This document shows positions 8,901 to 18,040 of a DNA stretch of 64,000 bases, piece by piece. This DNA comes from Pseudomonas tremae. Its GTDB lineage: Bacteria; Pseudomonadota; Gammaproteobacteria; Pseudomonadales; Pseudomonadaceae. Where the stretch lies: the NCBI RefSeq assembly GCF_001401155.1, contig NZ_LJRO01000458.1, positions 272,758 to 336,757 of the forward strand, read 5' to 3'. How positions within the stretch are numbered: the stretch's first letter is position 1; each line of letters begins with the position of its first letter. The translations under genes and the position numbers were made by a program. The notes under the pieces are model-generated. The model searched no databases. It was not told where the DNA came from and was given only the letters and a program-made list of their open reading frames with translations.

Positions 8901-9911
8901 ATGACACAACCCCCCGTTTCTTATCGGCTGCTGACCTCACGCCGTCTCGTCCGCTGGGTGGCCGCGGCCTGTGCAATCGCGTGGAGCCTGCAAGGCGTGG
9001 TTCAGGGCGCAGAAACGGCGCCTGCCGAAGTGCGCCTGGATTATGCCTATTACTCGCCGGTCAGCCTGGCGCTCAAGCATTTCGGCTGGCTGGAGAAAGC
9101 TCTGCCGGATGCCAAAGTCACTTGGGTACTGACTCAGGGCAGTAACCGCTCGCTGGAATATCTGAACAGCGGCAGCGTCGATTTTGCTTCGTCGGCCAGC
9201 CTGTCCGCGGTACTGGCCAAGGCCAACGGCAGCCCGATCAAGTCGGTCTACGTCTATAGCCGTGCAGAATGGACGGCTTTGGTGGTGCGCAAGGACTCAA
9301 CCCTGCAATCGGTCGCCGAACTCAAAGGCAAGAAAATCGCCGCGACCAAGGGCACCGATCCTTGCCTGTTCACCTTGCGTGCCCTGCAACAGGCCGGGTT
9401 GAAAAAAGATGATGTCGAGCTACTGCACCTGCAGCATCCAGATGGCCGTACCGCGCTTGAGAAAGGTGACGTGGACGCGTGGGCCGGGCTTGACCCACAT
9501 ATGGCGGCCAGTGAAATCCAGTCCGGCGCTCGCTTGCTTTACCGCAATAAGGACTTCAACAGTTATGGCGTTCTGAGTGTCACTGAAACCTATGCCAAAG
9601 AGCACCCGCAAGCGATCAGGACTGTATTGGCCGCCTATGAAAAAGCCCGTGAGTGGGCGGTGAAAAACCCCGATGAGCTCGCAAAATTGCTGGCCACCGA
9701 GTCGGGCCTGCCGCTGGATGTCGCCAGGCTGCAATTGTCACGCACAGACCTGAGCAACCCGCAATTGAGCGCAAAAGACGTGGAAGCGTCCAGGTTGGCA
9801 GCACCCATTCTGGTGTCTGAGGACTTGGTGCGCAAAGGTGTGAATGTCGAACAGGTGATTGATCAGTTGATCACGCCTGAATTTTCCAGAGCCGTGACCG
9901 CGAACCCATGA
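8901..9911 (+). CDS. Sulfonate/taurine-type ABC transporter substrate-binding protein
   Basis: 336-residue periplasmic binding protein of the SsuA/TauA/NrtA group. A twin-arginine-like or Sec signal region (RRLVRWVAAACAIAW, residues 14-28) is followed by VRLDYAYYSPVSLALKHFGW, typical of aliphatic sulfonate binders, then WVLTQGSNRSLEYLNSGSVD and TKGTDPCLFTLRALQQAG. The ATG at 8901 was chosen because the signal peptide starts there. Permease and ATPase genes follow, the first with a 4-base overlap. No sulfonate monooxygenase, sulfatase or dioxygenase gene is nearby, so the ligand (sulfonate, sulfate ester or nitrogenous analogue) is open. Confidence 0.85.
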   Translation: MTQPPVSYRLLTSRRLVRWVAAACAIAWSLQGVVQGAETAPAEVRLDYAYYSPVSLALKHFGWLEKALPDAKVTWVLTQGSNRSLEYLNSGSVDFASSASLSAVLAKANGSPIKSVYVYSRAEWTALVVRKDSTLQSVAELKGKKIAATKGTDPCLFTLRALQQAGLKKDDVELLHLQHPDGRTALEKGDVDAWAGLDPHMAASEIQSGARLLYRNKDFNSYGVLSVTETYAKEHPQAIRTVLAAYEKAREWAVKNPDELAKLLATESGLPLDVARLQLSRTDLSNPQLSAKDVEASRLAAPILVSEDLVRKGVNVEQVIDQLITPEFSRAVTANP

Positions 9912-10750
9912 CCAGCCGAGACAAATCGTTACCCGCCTCGGCGCCGCCAGTATTGTCTGACGAGGTGCAACGCACACTCTGGCAGCGCTACAAAACGCCA
10001 CTCAAAGGCCTGGTCGTGCCTGCGGTGATCGTTGTGTTGCTGGAAATAATCGTACGCATCGGCTGGTTGCCGTCCTATCAGATGCCAGCCCCCAGCGACA
10101 TCCTGCTGACGCTGCGGGATCTGGCAGATGGCGCACTGTGGAAGCACATCAGTGCCAGCCTGTTGCGCGTGCTCAGCGGATTTTTCATCGGCGCCGGTCT
10201 GGCCTTGGTGTTTGCCGCCTGGGTGGGCCTCAGTCGAGAGGCAGAGGCTTATCTGGAACCGACCTTCGCCGGCCTTCGCTCCATACCGAGCCTGGCTTGG
10301 GTGCCGCTTCTGCTGCTATGGCTGGGCATTGGCGAAACCTCGAAAGTCGTATTGATTGCGATCGGGGCGTTTTTCCCTGTTTACCTCAACGGCGTGGCAG
10401 CGATTCGAGGCATTGACCGCAAGCTGGTGGAGGTCGGGCAGATGTATGGCTTCAATCGTTACCGCCTCACTCGGCGCATATTGTTGCCTGCCGCCCTGCC
10501 CGGTCTGTTCACCGGACTGCGTAGCGGCATGAGCCTGGCCTGGATGTTTCTGGTGGCCGCCGAGTTGATCGCAGCCACCAAAGGCCTGGGTTATTTGCTC
10601 AGTGACGGCCGCGAAACCTCGCGCCCGGACATCGTGCTGGCCGCCATCATCGTTCTGGCAACACTGGGCAAGCTGAGCGACAGCGTGCTGGCGGGTCTCG
10701 AAAAACGCTTTCTCGCCTGGCGAGACACCTTCAACGGTCAGGGGGATTGA
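9908..10750 (+). CDS. Sulfonate/taurine-type ABC transporter permease
   Basis: 280-residue inner-membrane permease of the SsuC/TauC type. It begins with a cytoplasmic N-terminus of about 35 residues, then around six membrane segments. The EAA loop that contacts the ATPase is visible as LVEVGQMYGFNRYRLTRRILLPAALPGLFTGLR (residues about 176-208, shown here by its ends LVEVGQMYG and LPAALPGLF). Start ATG overlaps the stop of the binding-protein gene (ATGA), and the ATPase follows after 3 bases. Together these make a complete importer. Confidence 0.88.
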   Translation: MTSRDKSLPASAPPVLSDEVQRTLWQRYKTPLKGLVVPAVIVVLLEIIVRIGWLPSYQMPAPSDILLTLRDLADGALWKHISASLLRVLSGFFIGAGLALVFAAWVGLSREAEAYLEPTFAGLRSIPSLAWVPLLLLWLGIGETSKVVLIAIGAFFPVYLNGVAAIRGIDRKLVEVGQMYGFNRYRLTRRILLPAALPGLFTGLRSGMSLAWMFLVAAELIAATKGLGYLLSDGRETSRPDIVLAAIIVLATLGKLSDSVLAGLEKRFLAWRDTFNGQGD

Positions 10751-10753
10751 TCA

Positions 10754-11467
10754 ATGCCGGATGTGTTGATGGATATTCGAGTGGAACGCAAAACTTTTGC
10801 TGGCGATACAGTATTGCGTGACATAGCCCTATCATTGCGGTTGGGTGAAGTCGTGAGTCTGCTGGGCCCCAGCGGCTGCGGTAAAAGCACCCTGCTCCGA
10901 ATCGTCGCCGGACTGGAGCAGGACTTTCGGGGTTCGGTGGAGCGGGTACAGGGCGAGGTTGCGTTCGTGTTTCAGGAGCCGCGCCTGATGCCCTGGCTGA
11001 CCGTCGAACAGAATATCGGTTTCAGCGACGATGACAGCTACGATCGCGCCTGGGTCAAGCAATTGATCGAGGAAGTGGGTCTGTCGGGTTTTGCAGATGC
11101 CTTGCCCAAAGCGCTGTCAGGGGGAATGGCGCAACGCGTGGCACTCGCCCGAGGCATGTATTCGCATCCGGCAATATTGCTGCTTGATGAGCCATTCAGC
11201 GCGGTGGATGCATTTACCCGCATGAAGCTCCAGGACCTGCTGCTACAACTGGCTCAGCGTCATGCCATCGCACTGTTGCTGGTCACTCACGATGTCGACG
11301 AGGCGTTGTACTTGAGCGACCGGGTGCTGGTTATGGGCAACCGCCCCGGCACCATCACCCATAAACTGCTGGTCGAAGTGCCAGCACCCAGAGACCGCGG
11401 AGATCCGTTACTGGCTCGCCTGAAGGCCCAGGCACTGACCGGACTGCATCAGGCGCATGTCATTTGA
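10754..11467 (+). CDS. Sulfonate/taurine-type ABC transporter ATP-binding protein
   Basis: 237 residues with all ABC motifs: Walker A GPSGCGKST, signature ALSGGMAQR, Walker B ILLLDEPFSAVD and the switch histidine in LLVTHDVDEAL. Close in type to SsuB (VLVMGNRPGTITHK near the C-terminus). It powers the permease encoded 3 bases upstream. It converges with a polyamine-binding protein gene 28 bases away; no obvious terminator lies between them. Confidence 0.9.
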   Translation: MPDVLMDIRVERKTFAGDTVLRDIALSLRLGEVVSLLGPSGCGKSTLLRIVAGLEQDFRGSVERVQGEVAFVFQEPRLMPWLTVEQNIGFSDDDSYDRAWVKQLIEEVGLSGFADALPKALSGGMAQRVALARGMYSHPAILLLDEPFSAVDAFTRMKLQDLLLQLAQRHAIALLLVTHDVDEALYLSDRVLVMGNRPGTITHKLLVEVPAPRDRGDPLLARLKAQALTGLHQAHVI

Positions 11468-11494
11468 CACGCCAGACAGCAGATGGCCGGCCCT

Positions 11495-12574
11495 TCAGGG
11501 GGTGTTTTTGAAGGTGTCCCAGATGCCCAAGCGCAGGACTTCGATATTGATCGGCACCTGCACCATGACAAACAACCGGCTCAGCATCTCGGCATCGGGG
11601 TATACGTCGGTATCAGTCCAGAGCGCAGGACTGATCAAGGCATCTGCTTTCTCGTTACCGTTGGCGTAATGCACGGTATTGGTGATGTTGGCGATCACTT
11701 CCGGCCGCAGCAGATAATTCATGAAGGCGTAGGCGCCCTTGGTGTTCGGGGCATCGGCAGGAATGGCAATCATGTCGAACCACATCGGAGCCCCCTCCCT
11801 GGGCACCACGTAGGTGATGTTCGGACCGTCTGCGACTTTTTTGGCCAACTCCTGAGCCTGGGAAATATCGCCCGAATAACCTACCGCTACGCAGATTTTG
11901 CCCGCAGCCAGGTCGGCGATGTAATCGGCCGAGCTGAAATTGCGAATATATGGCCTTACGCTGTCGAGCACTTTCCTGGCCTGCGCATAGTCGCTTGGTA
12001 CTTCACTGTGCGGCTGCAAGCCGAGGTAATTGAGGGTAATGGGCAGCAGCGCAGGCGCGCTGTCCAGAAACGCAACGCCGCATTGGGCAAGTTTTTTCAT
12101 GTTTTCCGGTTTCAGGACCAGCCCCCAGGAGTCAACCGGCGCATCTTTGCCGAGCAGCGCTTTGACCTTGACGGCGTCGTAGCCGATTCCGGTGCTGCCC
12201 CAGAGGTAAGGAAAACCATGTTGGTTGCCAGGATCGCCAGCCTCGAGAACCTTGAGCAATACCGGGTTGAGGTTTTTCCAATTGGGCAACTGGCTTCTGT
12301 CGAGGGTCTTGAGCAGGCCCTTGTCGATCTGCTGCCCCATGAAGTGGATGGACGGAAAGACCAGGTCATAGCCCGAATGACCCGCCACCAGCTTTGCGTC
12401 CAGCGCTTCGTTGCTTTCGAAAGTCTCATAAGTGGTCTTGAAGCCACTGGCCGCTTCGAATTTTTCGAGCGTGTCCGGAGCAATATAGTCTGTCCAGTTA
12501 TATATATTGACCGTTTCAGCCGCATGGCTGGTAGAGGCAAGCAGCATCAGTGCAGCAAAGGATCTTTTCAGCAT
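11495..12574 (-). CDS. Polyamine ABC transporter substrate-binding protein (PotF/SpuD-like), orphan
   Basis: 359 residues. A cleavable signal peptide (MLKRSFAALMLLASTSHAA) precedes VNIYNWTDYIAPDTLEKFE, the standard opening of PotF/SpuD-type spermidine/putrescine binders, then GYDLVFPSIHFMGQQIDKG and YLWGSTGIGYD. It binds a polyamine-like cation in the periplasm. No permease or ATPase of the Pot type is beside it, so it must work with a transporter encoded elsewhere or act as a sensor. It faces convergently to the sulfonate-type importer. Confidence 0.88.
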   Translation of the reverse strand: MLKRSFAALMLLASTSHAAETVNIYNWTDYIAPDTLEKFEAASGFKTTYETFESNEALDAKLVAGHSGYDLVFPSIHFMGQQIDKGLLKTLDRSQLPNWKNLNPVLLKVLEAGDPGNQHGFPYLWGSTGIGYDAVKVKALLGKDAPVDSWGLVLKPENMKKLAQCGVAFLDSAPALLPITLNYLGLQPHSEVPSDYAQARKVLDSVRPYIRNFSSADYIADLAAGKICVAVGYSGDISQAQELAKKVADGPNITYVVPREGAPMWFDMIAIPADAPNTKGAYAFMNYLLRPEVIANITNTVHYANGNEKADALISPALWTDTDVYPDAEMLSRLFVMVQVPINIEVLRLGIWDTFKNTP

Positions 12575-12949
12575 GCGCAGTTCCTCGGGTCAGTAGTGAC
12601 AGCTTGCCCGAGGTGCTACGGGAAAACCACTGTGGTACGGGGGATGTCCACGCCCTCAAGTCGTTAATAACTGTATGGCGCGAACCTATCAATACCTTTT
12701 AATGATACCGCTCATATAATTGAATTTTTTCATCAAGCGTCATAAAAATTTTTTCCAGCAAAAGCCTGACTGATGCTATTTTCAGTGTTCGTCAGATCGC
12801 TCAGTAAACCTGCTGGAAAGCAGCGTCCCGACAGATGATTGGCAAGGCCGCTCATCGTCTGGTCATCATGACTTTGCCAGACACATCCTGACTGGTCTGC
12901 CTACCCCATGGAGCATTGGAAGCTCGGTTGATTCAGGTGGGCCATCGCT
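12575..12949. other. 375-base intergenic region
   Basis: No gene found. Bases about 12700-12790 are AT-rich (for example AATTGAATTTTTTCATC) and probably hold promoters for the minus-strand binding protein or the plus-strand DUF1652 gene. No clear operator or terminator seen. Confidence 0.5.
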
Positions 12950-13216
12950 ATGAACAAAGTCACCTTTCCCAACGCCTGCCAGTTGATGCGCTGGCACTTT
13001 CATCCAGTTGGCTTCGAAGCCTCGATGGATGCGCCTGGCAGCATGATTGCCCGACTGTTCGATCGCGCAAGTGGCGAAACGGTAGTGGCGATTGCCGGCT
13101 TGCCTTGCTCTACGGTGATGAACGCAGCCGACGTCGAGCGCATCATCGAAGCGATCGAGGACGAGCTCGAATTGTTCGGTTCAAGTACGCATCAGCAGAT
13201 AACCAGCTTCTCCTGA
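12950..13216 (+). CDS. DUF1652 domain protein
   Basis: 88 residues, beginning MNKVTFPNACQLMRWHFHP. The pattern (short N-terminal helix, then a beta region ARLFDRASGETVVAIAGL, then a helix ADVERIIEAIEDEL) resembles DUF1652, a small family common in Pseudomonas with unknown function. A weak AGGTGG lies before the ATG. A longer frame from 12916 overlaps it in another register and looks like a shadow. Single gene, convergent with the helicase. Confidence 0.65.
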   Translation: MNKVTFPNACQLMRWHFHPVGFEASMDAPGSMIARLFDRASGETVVAIAGLPCSTVMNAADVERIIEAIEDELELFGSSTHQQITSFS

Positions 13217-13248
13217 GCATGTAGTCGAAGTGAAATCATCGACTGCAC

Positions 13249-15738
13249 CTAAACCCTGCCACGCAGATCATCAAAGAACGGCTTATCCCGGGCAATACGG
13301 TCTGATGCCTTGGGCATGTGAGCACTGTCGGCCGCCGCTGCACCTGCTGTTTCGTCTATGTACCAATAACAATGCCGTGCCGAGCGGGTGATGGCCACGT
13401 AAGCGAGACGCAAGACTTCATCCTTTTGCGCGGTATCGAACGGCTGAAGATCGTTCGCGTCGCCCAGACCGGCAAGCCGATAGACCTGATTCTTGTAAGG
13501 CGAGACGGTGAGGTGCTGACAATCGCCCAACAGGAATACGGCATCTGCCTGCAGCCCTTTGGAACTGTGGTAGGTAAGCGTCCTGATACGCCGACCCTGA
13601 TTGCCCGTTGCGGCGTCGGCATCGATCAACGCCTGCAGACGCTCGGCAAACCGGGCTTTCTCGCTACCCTTGCGATAGAGCAACAGAATCGAATCGCCGT
13701 CGTTGTAGTGCTCGGCCACACGCTCGGCCAGTTCGTTCTCGTCGCGGTCCAGTACTTTGACAGGCAACAACTCCTGAGGCGCACCGCTGGCACGGGCTTT
13801 CTTGCCGGGAATGGCCGGTGCGGCACGAACAATATGCTCGGCCGCGTCGATGATGTGTTGATGGCTGCGAAAATTCTCGCTGAGCATGACCTTGGTGGTC
13901 GCCGGAGAGGAAAACTCCTTGGCGAACTCCATGAAGTACTTCGGCGAACTGCCCCGCCACCCATAGATCGATTGCCAGTCATCACCCACGCACAGCAATG
14001 ATGAATGCTGCGCGATACGCCCGACGTGCATTGCGGGACCACGACGCCTGATCTCTCGCAGACTGGCGCGAATCCACGAAACGATCTGTGGCGAAACGTC
14101 CTGAAATTCGTCGATCATCAAATGTGACAGCGGTCTCAACACCTCGTCACTGACGTGTTTGAGGTTTTCCGGCGAGGTTTCTCCGAACAATGCAAACATG
14201 CGGTTGTAGGTCATGATCGGAGGCGTCTGGGCCTGAAGGTGTTGTTCGAAGGCTTTCCAGAACAGGCTGAGCGCCTCGAAGAAGAAGCGGTCCGGGTCAT
14301 CGCTGGCGAAACTCATTTCGGCGACGGCGTCTGGCACATCCAGCCCGAGGTTCTCGATGAAGCCGGCGGCGCTGACAAAGCAGTCCAGCAACGGTGCTGC
14401 GCTCAACTCGCCTTTGACACGATAATCGAATCCCGGCCCGGCCACTGCAGCCCCGGACAACGACTGCAACACCTCGCTGGCTGATCGATAGTTATCTAAC
14501 CATATCAATGGCTTACTACAGAAAGCTTGAAGCAGGGTGCGCTTTATGACGCCTTCGGCCCAGACTGGCAGTTTGGCGCCCGGGCGTTTCAGCTGCTGAT
14601 CCTCACTGGCGTCCAGGCCCAATACGACCCAGGCATCCAGCTCCGCGATATAACCGTGAAAATGAAACGGAAAACCATTTATTTCAACGGTTTGGCGCAT
14701 AGGCTCAATGCCCTTTATAGGCCAGACCCCGGCGCGGATCCACAGGTCCTCGACAGTGTCACACCACTCTTCATCCCGTTTCGAGGACAGTTCGGTCACC
14801 GTGACGCGCTTTTGCACGTCAGGGTGATCGCGGTCCAGCTCCTTGAGCTGCAAGGCGTGTCGATAAAGCGGCGCCATAACCTCGCGAAAACGCTCATTGC
14901 TGGCGTACAAGTCGCGATAACACAGGTTCAACTGCTGGCGCTGAGCGTCGTTGATCCGCAGATCAAAGGGGTTGCTGTCCGCATCCTCTGCCCCCGCAGA
15001 CTGATTGCCGAGGTTCTCGAACGCTCGCAGCTGATCAAACCCCGGCAGGCTGCGCACCAGCGGCAGAATGCGCGAGTGGAAGGTGCGCACCAGGTCCCGG
15101 GCCTGTTTTTGCCCCATTGCATGCCCCCACAAGGCCATGACATCGATCAGTTTGCTGATGAAATCCTTGCGCGATTCCCGGGTGAAGGTCACCACCGTCA
15201 TCGCGTTCAGCTCAAAGCCCAGATAGTGATGCAGCAGCAGGATACGCAATACCAGCGATGTAGATTTGCCCGCCCCGGCACCTGCGATCACGTAAGTGGA
15301 CGGCGTGTCACTGAAAATCATCTTCCATTGCGCGGCACTGGGCTGAGCCTGCGCAGGCAGCTTTTCGGCCACGTCACTCTTGACGCGCTTCTTCAGCTCA
15401 GGCGTCAGCGCAACACGCCAGTCATCGAACAGATGATCGTCCACTTTAGGACCGCGATGCAGAGCCGGACGCTTGTCATTGATGACCAGAACCTGACGGC
15501 CCTGCTCCTGGCCATCGAGATAGCCTTCGGCATAACCCTCGCTGACCCCTTCGATATGACCGTTCAGGTAGCCGTCGGCGTGCCCCTGAAACCACGACGG
15601 CGTGTGCTGCGCGCTCAGCCTGGTCAGACCGCGCGCCATCACACGCGCCAGCAGACGTTTGAGAAACGGCAGCTGGCGCTGCGGCAGCAGATCGACATCC
15701 AGGTCATGGGGAAGCTCGGAAGGCAGATCGTCGGGCAC
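13249..15738 (-). CDS. UvrD/Rep-like superfamily 1A helicase with GxxxG N-terminal extension
   Basis: 829 residues. The helicase core has Walker A in YVIAGAGAGKST (149-160), motif Ia TVVTFTRESRKDF, Walker B LMIDEFQDVSPQIV, motif III GDDWQSIYGWRGSSPKYF, SENFRS, and motifs V/VI TYHSSKGLQADAVFLLGD and LAYVAITRSARHCYWY. It should move 3'-5' along single-stranded DNA. Residues 52-80 have glycine at every fourth position (52, 56, 60, 64, 68, 72, 76, 80) with Tyr/His/Glu/Asp between, before the motor. Compared with UvrD (about 720 residues) it has a long inserted region between Walker A and B that contains no nuclease motif I recognise. It has no operon partner. Role in repair or phage defence is not determined. 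Confidence 0.85.
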   Translation of the reverse strand: MPDDLPSELPHDLDVDLLPQRQLPFLKRLLARVMARGLTRLSAQHTPSWFQGHADGYLNGHIEGVSEGYAEGYLDGQEQGRQVLVINDKRPALHRGPKVDDHLFDDWRVALTPELKKRVKSDVAEKLPAQAQPSAAQWKMIFSDTPSTYVIAGAGAGKSTSLVLRILLLHHYLGFELNAMTVVTFTRESRKDFISKLIDVMALWGHAMGQKQARDLVRTFHSRILPLVRSLPGFDQLRAFENLGNQSAGAEDADSNPFDLRINDAQRQQLNLCYRDLYASNERFREVMAPLYRHALQLKELDRDHPDVQKRVTVTELSSKRDEEWCDTVEDLWIRAGVWPIKGIEPMRQTVEINGFPFHFHGYIAELDAWVVLGLDASEDQQLKRPGAKLPVWAEGVIKRTLLQAFCSKPLIWLDNYRSASEVLQSLSGAAVAGPGFDYRVKGELSAAPLLDCFVSAAGFIENLGLDVPDAVAEMSFASDDPDRFFFEALSLFWKAFEQHLQAQTPPIMTYNRMFALFGETSPENLKHVSDEVLRPLSHLMIDEFQDVSPQIVSWIRASLREIRRRGPAMHVGRIAQHSSLLCVGDDWQSIYGWRGSSPKYFMEFAKEFSSPATTKVMLSENFRSHQHIIDAAEHIVRAAPAIPGKKARASGAPQELLPVKVLDRDENELAERVAEHYNDGDSILLLYRKGSEKARFAERLQALIDADAATGNQGRRIRTLTYHSSKGLQADAVFLLGDCQHLTVSPYKNQVYRLAGLGDANDLQPFDTAQKDEVLRLAYVAITRSARHCYWYIDETAGAAAADSAHMPKASDRIARDKPFFDDLRGRV

Positions 15739-15868
15739 GCAGACTCCATTGGTGGCTTGCAGACAGAATACAGGCGCCTATGGTGGCTGGATTCGTCTGC
15801 AGGTTCCAGTGAAATGCTTTGCTGTCAGTGCGTTAGCCGATCAACTGCATGCAATGTAGCAGGTGCTA

Positions 15869-16792
15869 TCAAAGCGGCATGACTGTTTTCGGTATCAAGG
15901 CACCCCGATGCTGAATGACCACGCCGGCAAGCCGATGCCCTGCTTCGGCGGCCTGTAAAGGGTTTTCACCCAGCAGTCGCGCAGCCAGGTAGGCAGCGCT
16001 GAATGAGTCTCCGGCTGCCGTTGTATCGACAATGTTCTTAACGCGTTGGGGCGCAACTTCAAAGCGCTCTCCACCCGCCTCGATCAGGCAGCTCTGCGCA
16101 CCGCGCTTGACCACCACCTCTCCGATGCCGCGATCGCGATAAGCTGCGAGCAATTGCTCGCTGTCGGTGTAACCGTAAAGCGCCTGCTCGTCATCATCGG
16201 TCAGCAGCGCCAGATCCACATACGGCAAGCACGCCTGGTAGGCCTCGCGTGCCTGCTCGACACTGGCCCACAGCCGAGGCCGATAGTTGTTGTCGAATGC
16301 CACCCTGACGCCGCGCGCGCGGGCACGGCCCAGCGCTTCCAGCAGGCGCGCACGCCCCTGTTCGCCCAGCACCGCCAGCGTAATGCCGCTGAAGTACAAC
16401 ACGTCATAGCTGGCCAGTGCCGCAAGAATCGGTTCGGCAGCCGGCGTCATGAAACAGTCGCGCACGGCGGCCTCATTACGCCAGTAAAGAAAACGACGCT
16501 CACCACTGGCATCGGTCTGAATGCAGTACAACCCCGGCAACCGGCCCGACATACGCTGCACTTTGCCCAGACCAATGCCCTCGTCGGCCCACGCCCGGCA
16601 CATGGCATCGCTGAAACTGTCGTCGCCCAGCGCAGTGACATAGTCAACCTTGGCGCGCTCTCCCAGCAGACGGGAGAGATAGACGGCGGTATTCAGAGTG
16701 TCACCACCAAAGCTCTGGTGCAGGCTGCCGTCGGCATGCTGTTGCAACTCAATCATGCACTCGCCGATCAGGGCGATTCGTGGAAGGCTCAT
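15869..16792 (-). CDS. kdgK: 2-keto-3-deoxygluconate kinase (PfkB family)
   Basis: 307 residues. PfkB sugar kinase with N-terminal RIALIGECMIELQ, substrate-side SFGGDTLNTAVYLSRL (27-42) and the ATP/catalytic motif TTAAGDSFSAAY (257-268, Asp262 as base). Overall pattern, including LYWRNEAAVRDCF and FDNNYRPRLW, matches KDG kinases, which make 2-keto-3-deoxy-6-phosphogluconate for the Entner-Doudoroff aldolase. It is the last gene of the eight-gene minus-strand cluster, 26 bases after the PLP enzyme. This partnership is the key to the proposed pathway: a sugar amino acid deaminated to KDG, then phosphorylated here. Confidence 0.88.
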   Translation of the reverse strand: MSLPRIALIGECMIELQQHADGSLHQSFGGDTLNTAVYLSRLLGERAKVDYVTALGDDSFSDAMCRAWADEGIGLGKVQRMSGRLPGLYCIQTDASGERRFLYWRNEAAVRDCFMTPAAEPILAALASYDVLYFSGITLAVLGEQGRARLLEALGRARARGVRVAFDNNYRPRLWASVEQAREAYQACLPYVDLALLTDDDEQALYGYTDSEQLLAAYRDRGIGEVVVKRGAQSCLIEAGGERFEVAPQRVKNIVDTTAAGDSFSAAYLAARLLGENPLQAAEAGHRLAGVVIQHRGALIPKTVMPL

Positions 16793-16818
16793 AGCGTTGA
16801 CTCCTGCAAAAGCTTGAA

Positions 16819-18024
16819 CTAGAAACAGGTAGTGAAAGGTTCGATAACCCGTAGGTCATCATCCACCAGGCAACCTGAACGCCACTTGTCGAAGGTCAGA
16901 CACGGGTGCGAGGTGCCGAAAGAAATGATATCGCCCACGCGCAGCTCGCAGCCGGGCGCAACTGTCATGAAGGCATGCTGATCCATCACCGCAGTGACCT
17001 GGCAGGCGCTGACATCGACCCCTGAACCGGGCGACGCACCCGGTTTGTAGCACAACAGCGGGTTGGGCAGCCCTGCATCGTAGGCAACATCGCGCTTGCC
17101 CATGGCAATGACCGCGAAACCTGTTTCAGGCATTGACTGCACATGCGCCCAGACTTCAAGGGCCGGACGCAGCGCCTCGCTCAACTCGGCGCGCCGGTCC
17201 AGCACGCAGCATTGCGCATCCTTGTAGATACCGTGGTCATGCACCACGTAGCTGCCGGGCCGCAGAACGCTGAGGAACCGCTCGCGAACCGCCTGAGCGT
17301 CGAAGGCTTCGGCGATCAGGTCATACCAGGCCGAGCCTGAAGCCGTCACGATCGGGCGATTCAGGGCGAAGGCGCCTTTGTTCTGCAACTCGACCGCCAG
17401 GCGCACCAGCGACGCAGCGAATTCCTTGATGCCGGCAACCGCCTGATCACCATGGATGACGCCCTCGTACCCCTCAATGCCGGTCAACGCCAGCGCCGGT
17501 TGAGCCTGAACGGCGTCAGCCAGGGCCAGCACCTGAGCTTCGCTACGGCAGCCGCAGCGCCCGCCCGGCACACCGTATTCGATCATCACGTTCAAACGCA
17601 GCCCGCGCGATGCAAAAAACGCCCCCAGCGCTGCCACGTTGTCCGGGTGATCGACCATGCAGTGAAATTCAAACATCGGATCAGCCAGCAGCTCGGCGAT
17701 CACTGCCATGTTCGGCGTTCCGACCAACTGGTTAGCCATCAGCACACGCCTTACACCATGAGCATAGGCAGCCTGGGTCTGCACAGCGGTCGCCAGGGTC
17801 ATGCCCCAGGCACCGGCGTCCAGTTGGCGGCGGAACAATGCCGGGACCATGCTGGTCTTGCCATGCGGCGCCAGCTCCGCACCGCTGTCGGTGACAAAGC
17901 GCTGCATCCAGCGAATATTGTGCTCTAGTGCCTGATTGTGAATGACCAGCGCGGGCAGGCTGACATCGCTGACCAGGCTGTTCCCCGGTTGCGCATTACC
18001 TTTTTCCATGACGGCGGTGCTCAT
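16819..18024 (-). CDS. Fold-type III PLP enzyme, D-serine dehydratase-like; probable D-glucosaminate dehydratase
   Basis: 401 residues from the ATG at 18024, which has AGGAGG 7 bases upstream; the longer frame to 18075 lacks a ribosome site. An alanine racemase-type N-terminal barrel has the PLP lysine in APHGKTSM (Lys56). The C-terminal D-serine dehydratase-like domain has a metal-ligand HxC pair in FGTSHPCLTF (His373, Cys375). Relatives include D-threonine aldolase, D-serine dehydratase and proteins annotated 'amino acid deaminase'. D-glucosaminate dehydratase of P. fluorescens is known as a PLP, Mn-stimulated enzyme giving 2-keto-3-deoxygluconate and ammonia. The adjacent KDG kinase and RidA make that substrate the best inference here. 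D-serine or beta-hydroxy amino acids remain alternatives. Confidence 0.75.
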   Translation of the reverse strand: MSTAVMEKGNAQPGNSLVSDVSLPALVIHNQALEHNIRWMQRFVTDSGAELAPHGKTSMVPALFRRQLDAGAWGMTLATAVQTQAAYAHGVRRVLMANQLVGTPNMAVIAELLADPMFEFHCMVDHPDNVAALGAFFASRGLRLNVMIEYGVPGGRCGCRSEAQVLALADAVQAQPALALTGIEGYEGVIHGDQAVAGIKEFAASLVRLAVELQNKGAFALNRPIVTASGSAWYDLIAEAFDAQAVRERFLSVLRPGSYVVHDHGIYKDAQCCVLDRRAELSEALRPALEVWAHVQSMPETGFAVIAMGKRDVAYDAGLPNPLLCYKPGASPGSGVDVSACQVTAVMDQHAFMTVAPGCELRVGDIISFGTSHPCLTFDKWRSGCLVDDDLRVIEPFTTCF

Positions 18025-18040
18025 CGGTAACCTCCTGCAA

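Noticed and set aside
8691..9911. Longer start of the sulfonate-type binding protein (8691)
   Set aside because: It would bury the signal peptide 70 residues inside the protein.
13249..15738. Helicase as an AddA/RecB-type nuclease-helicase
   Set aside because: No RecB-type nuclease motif seen; C-terminus ends soon after motif VI.
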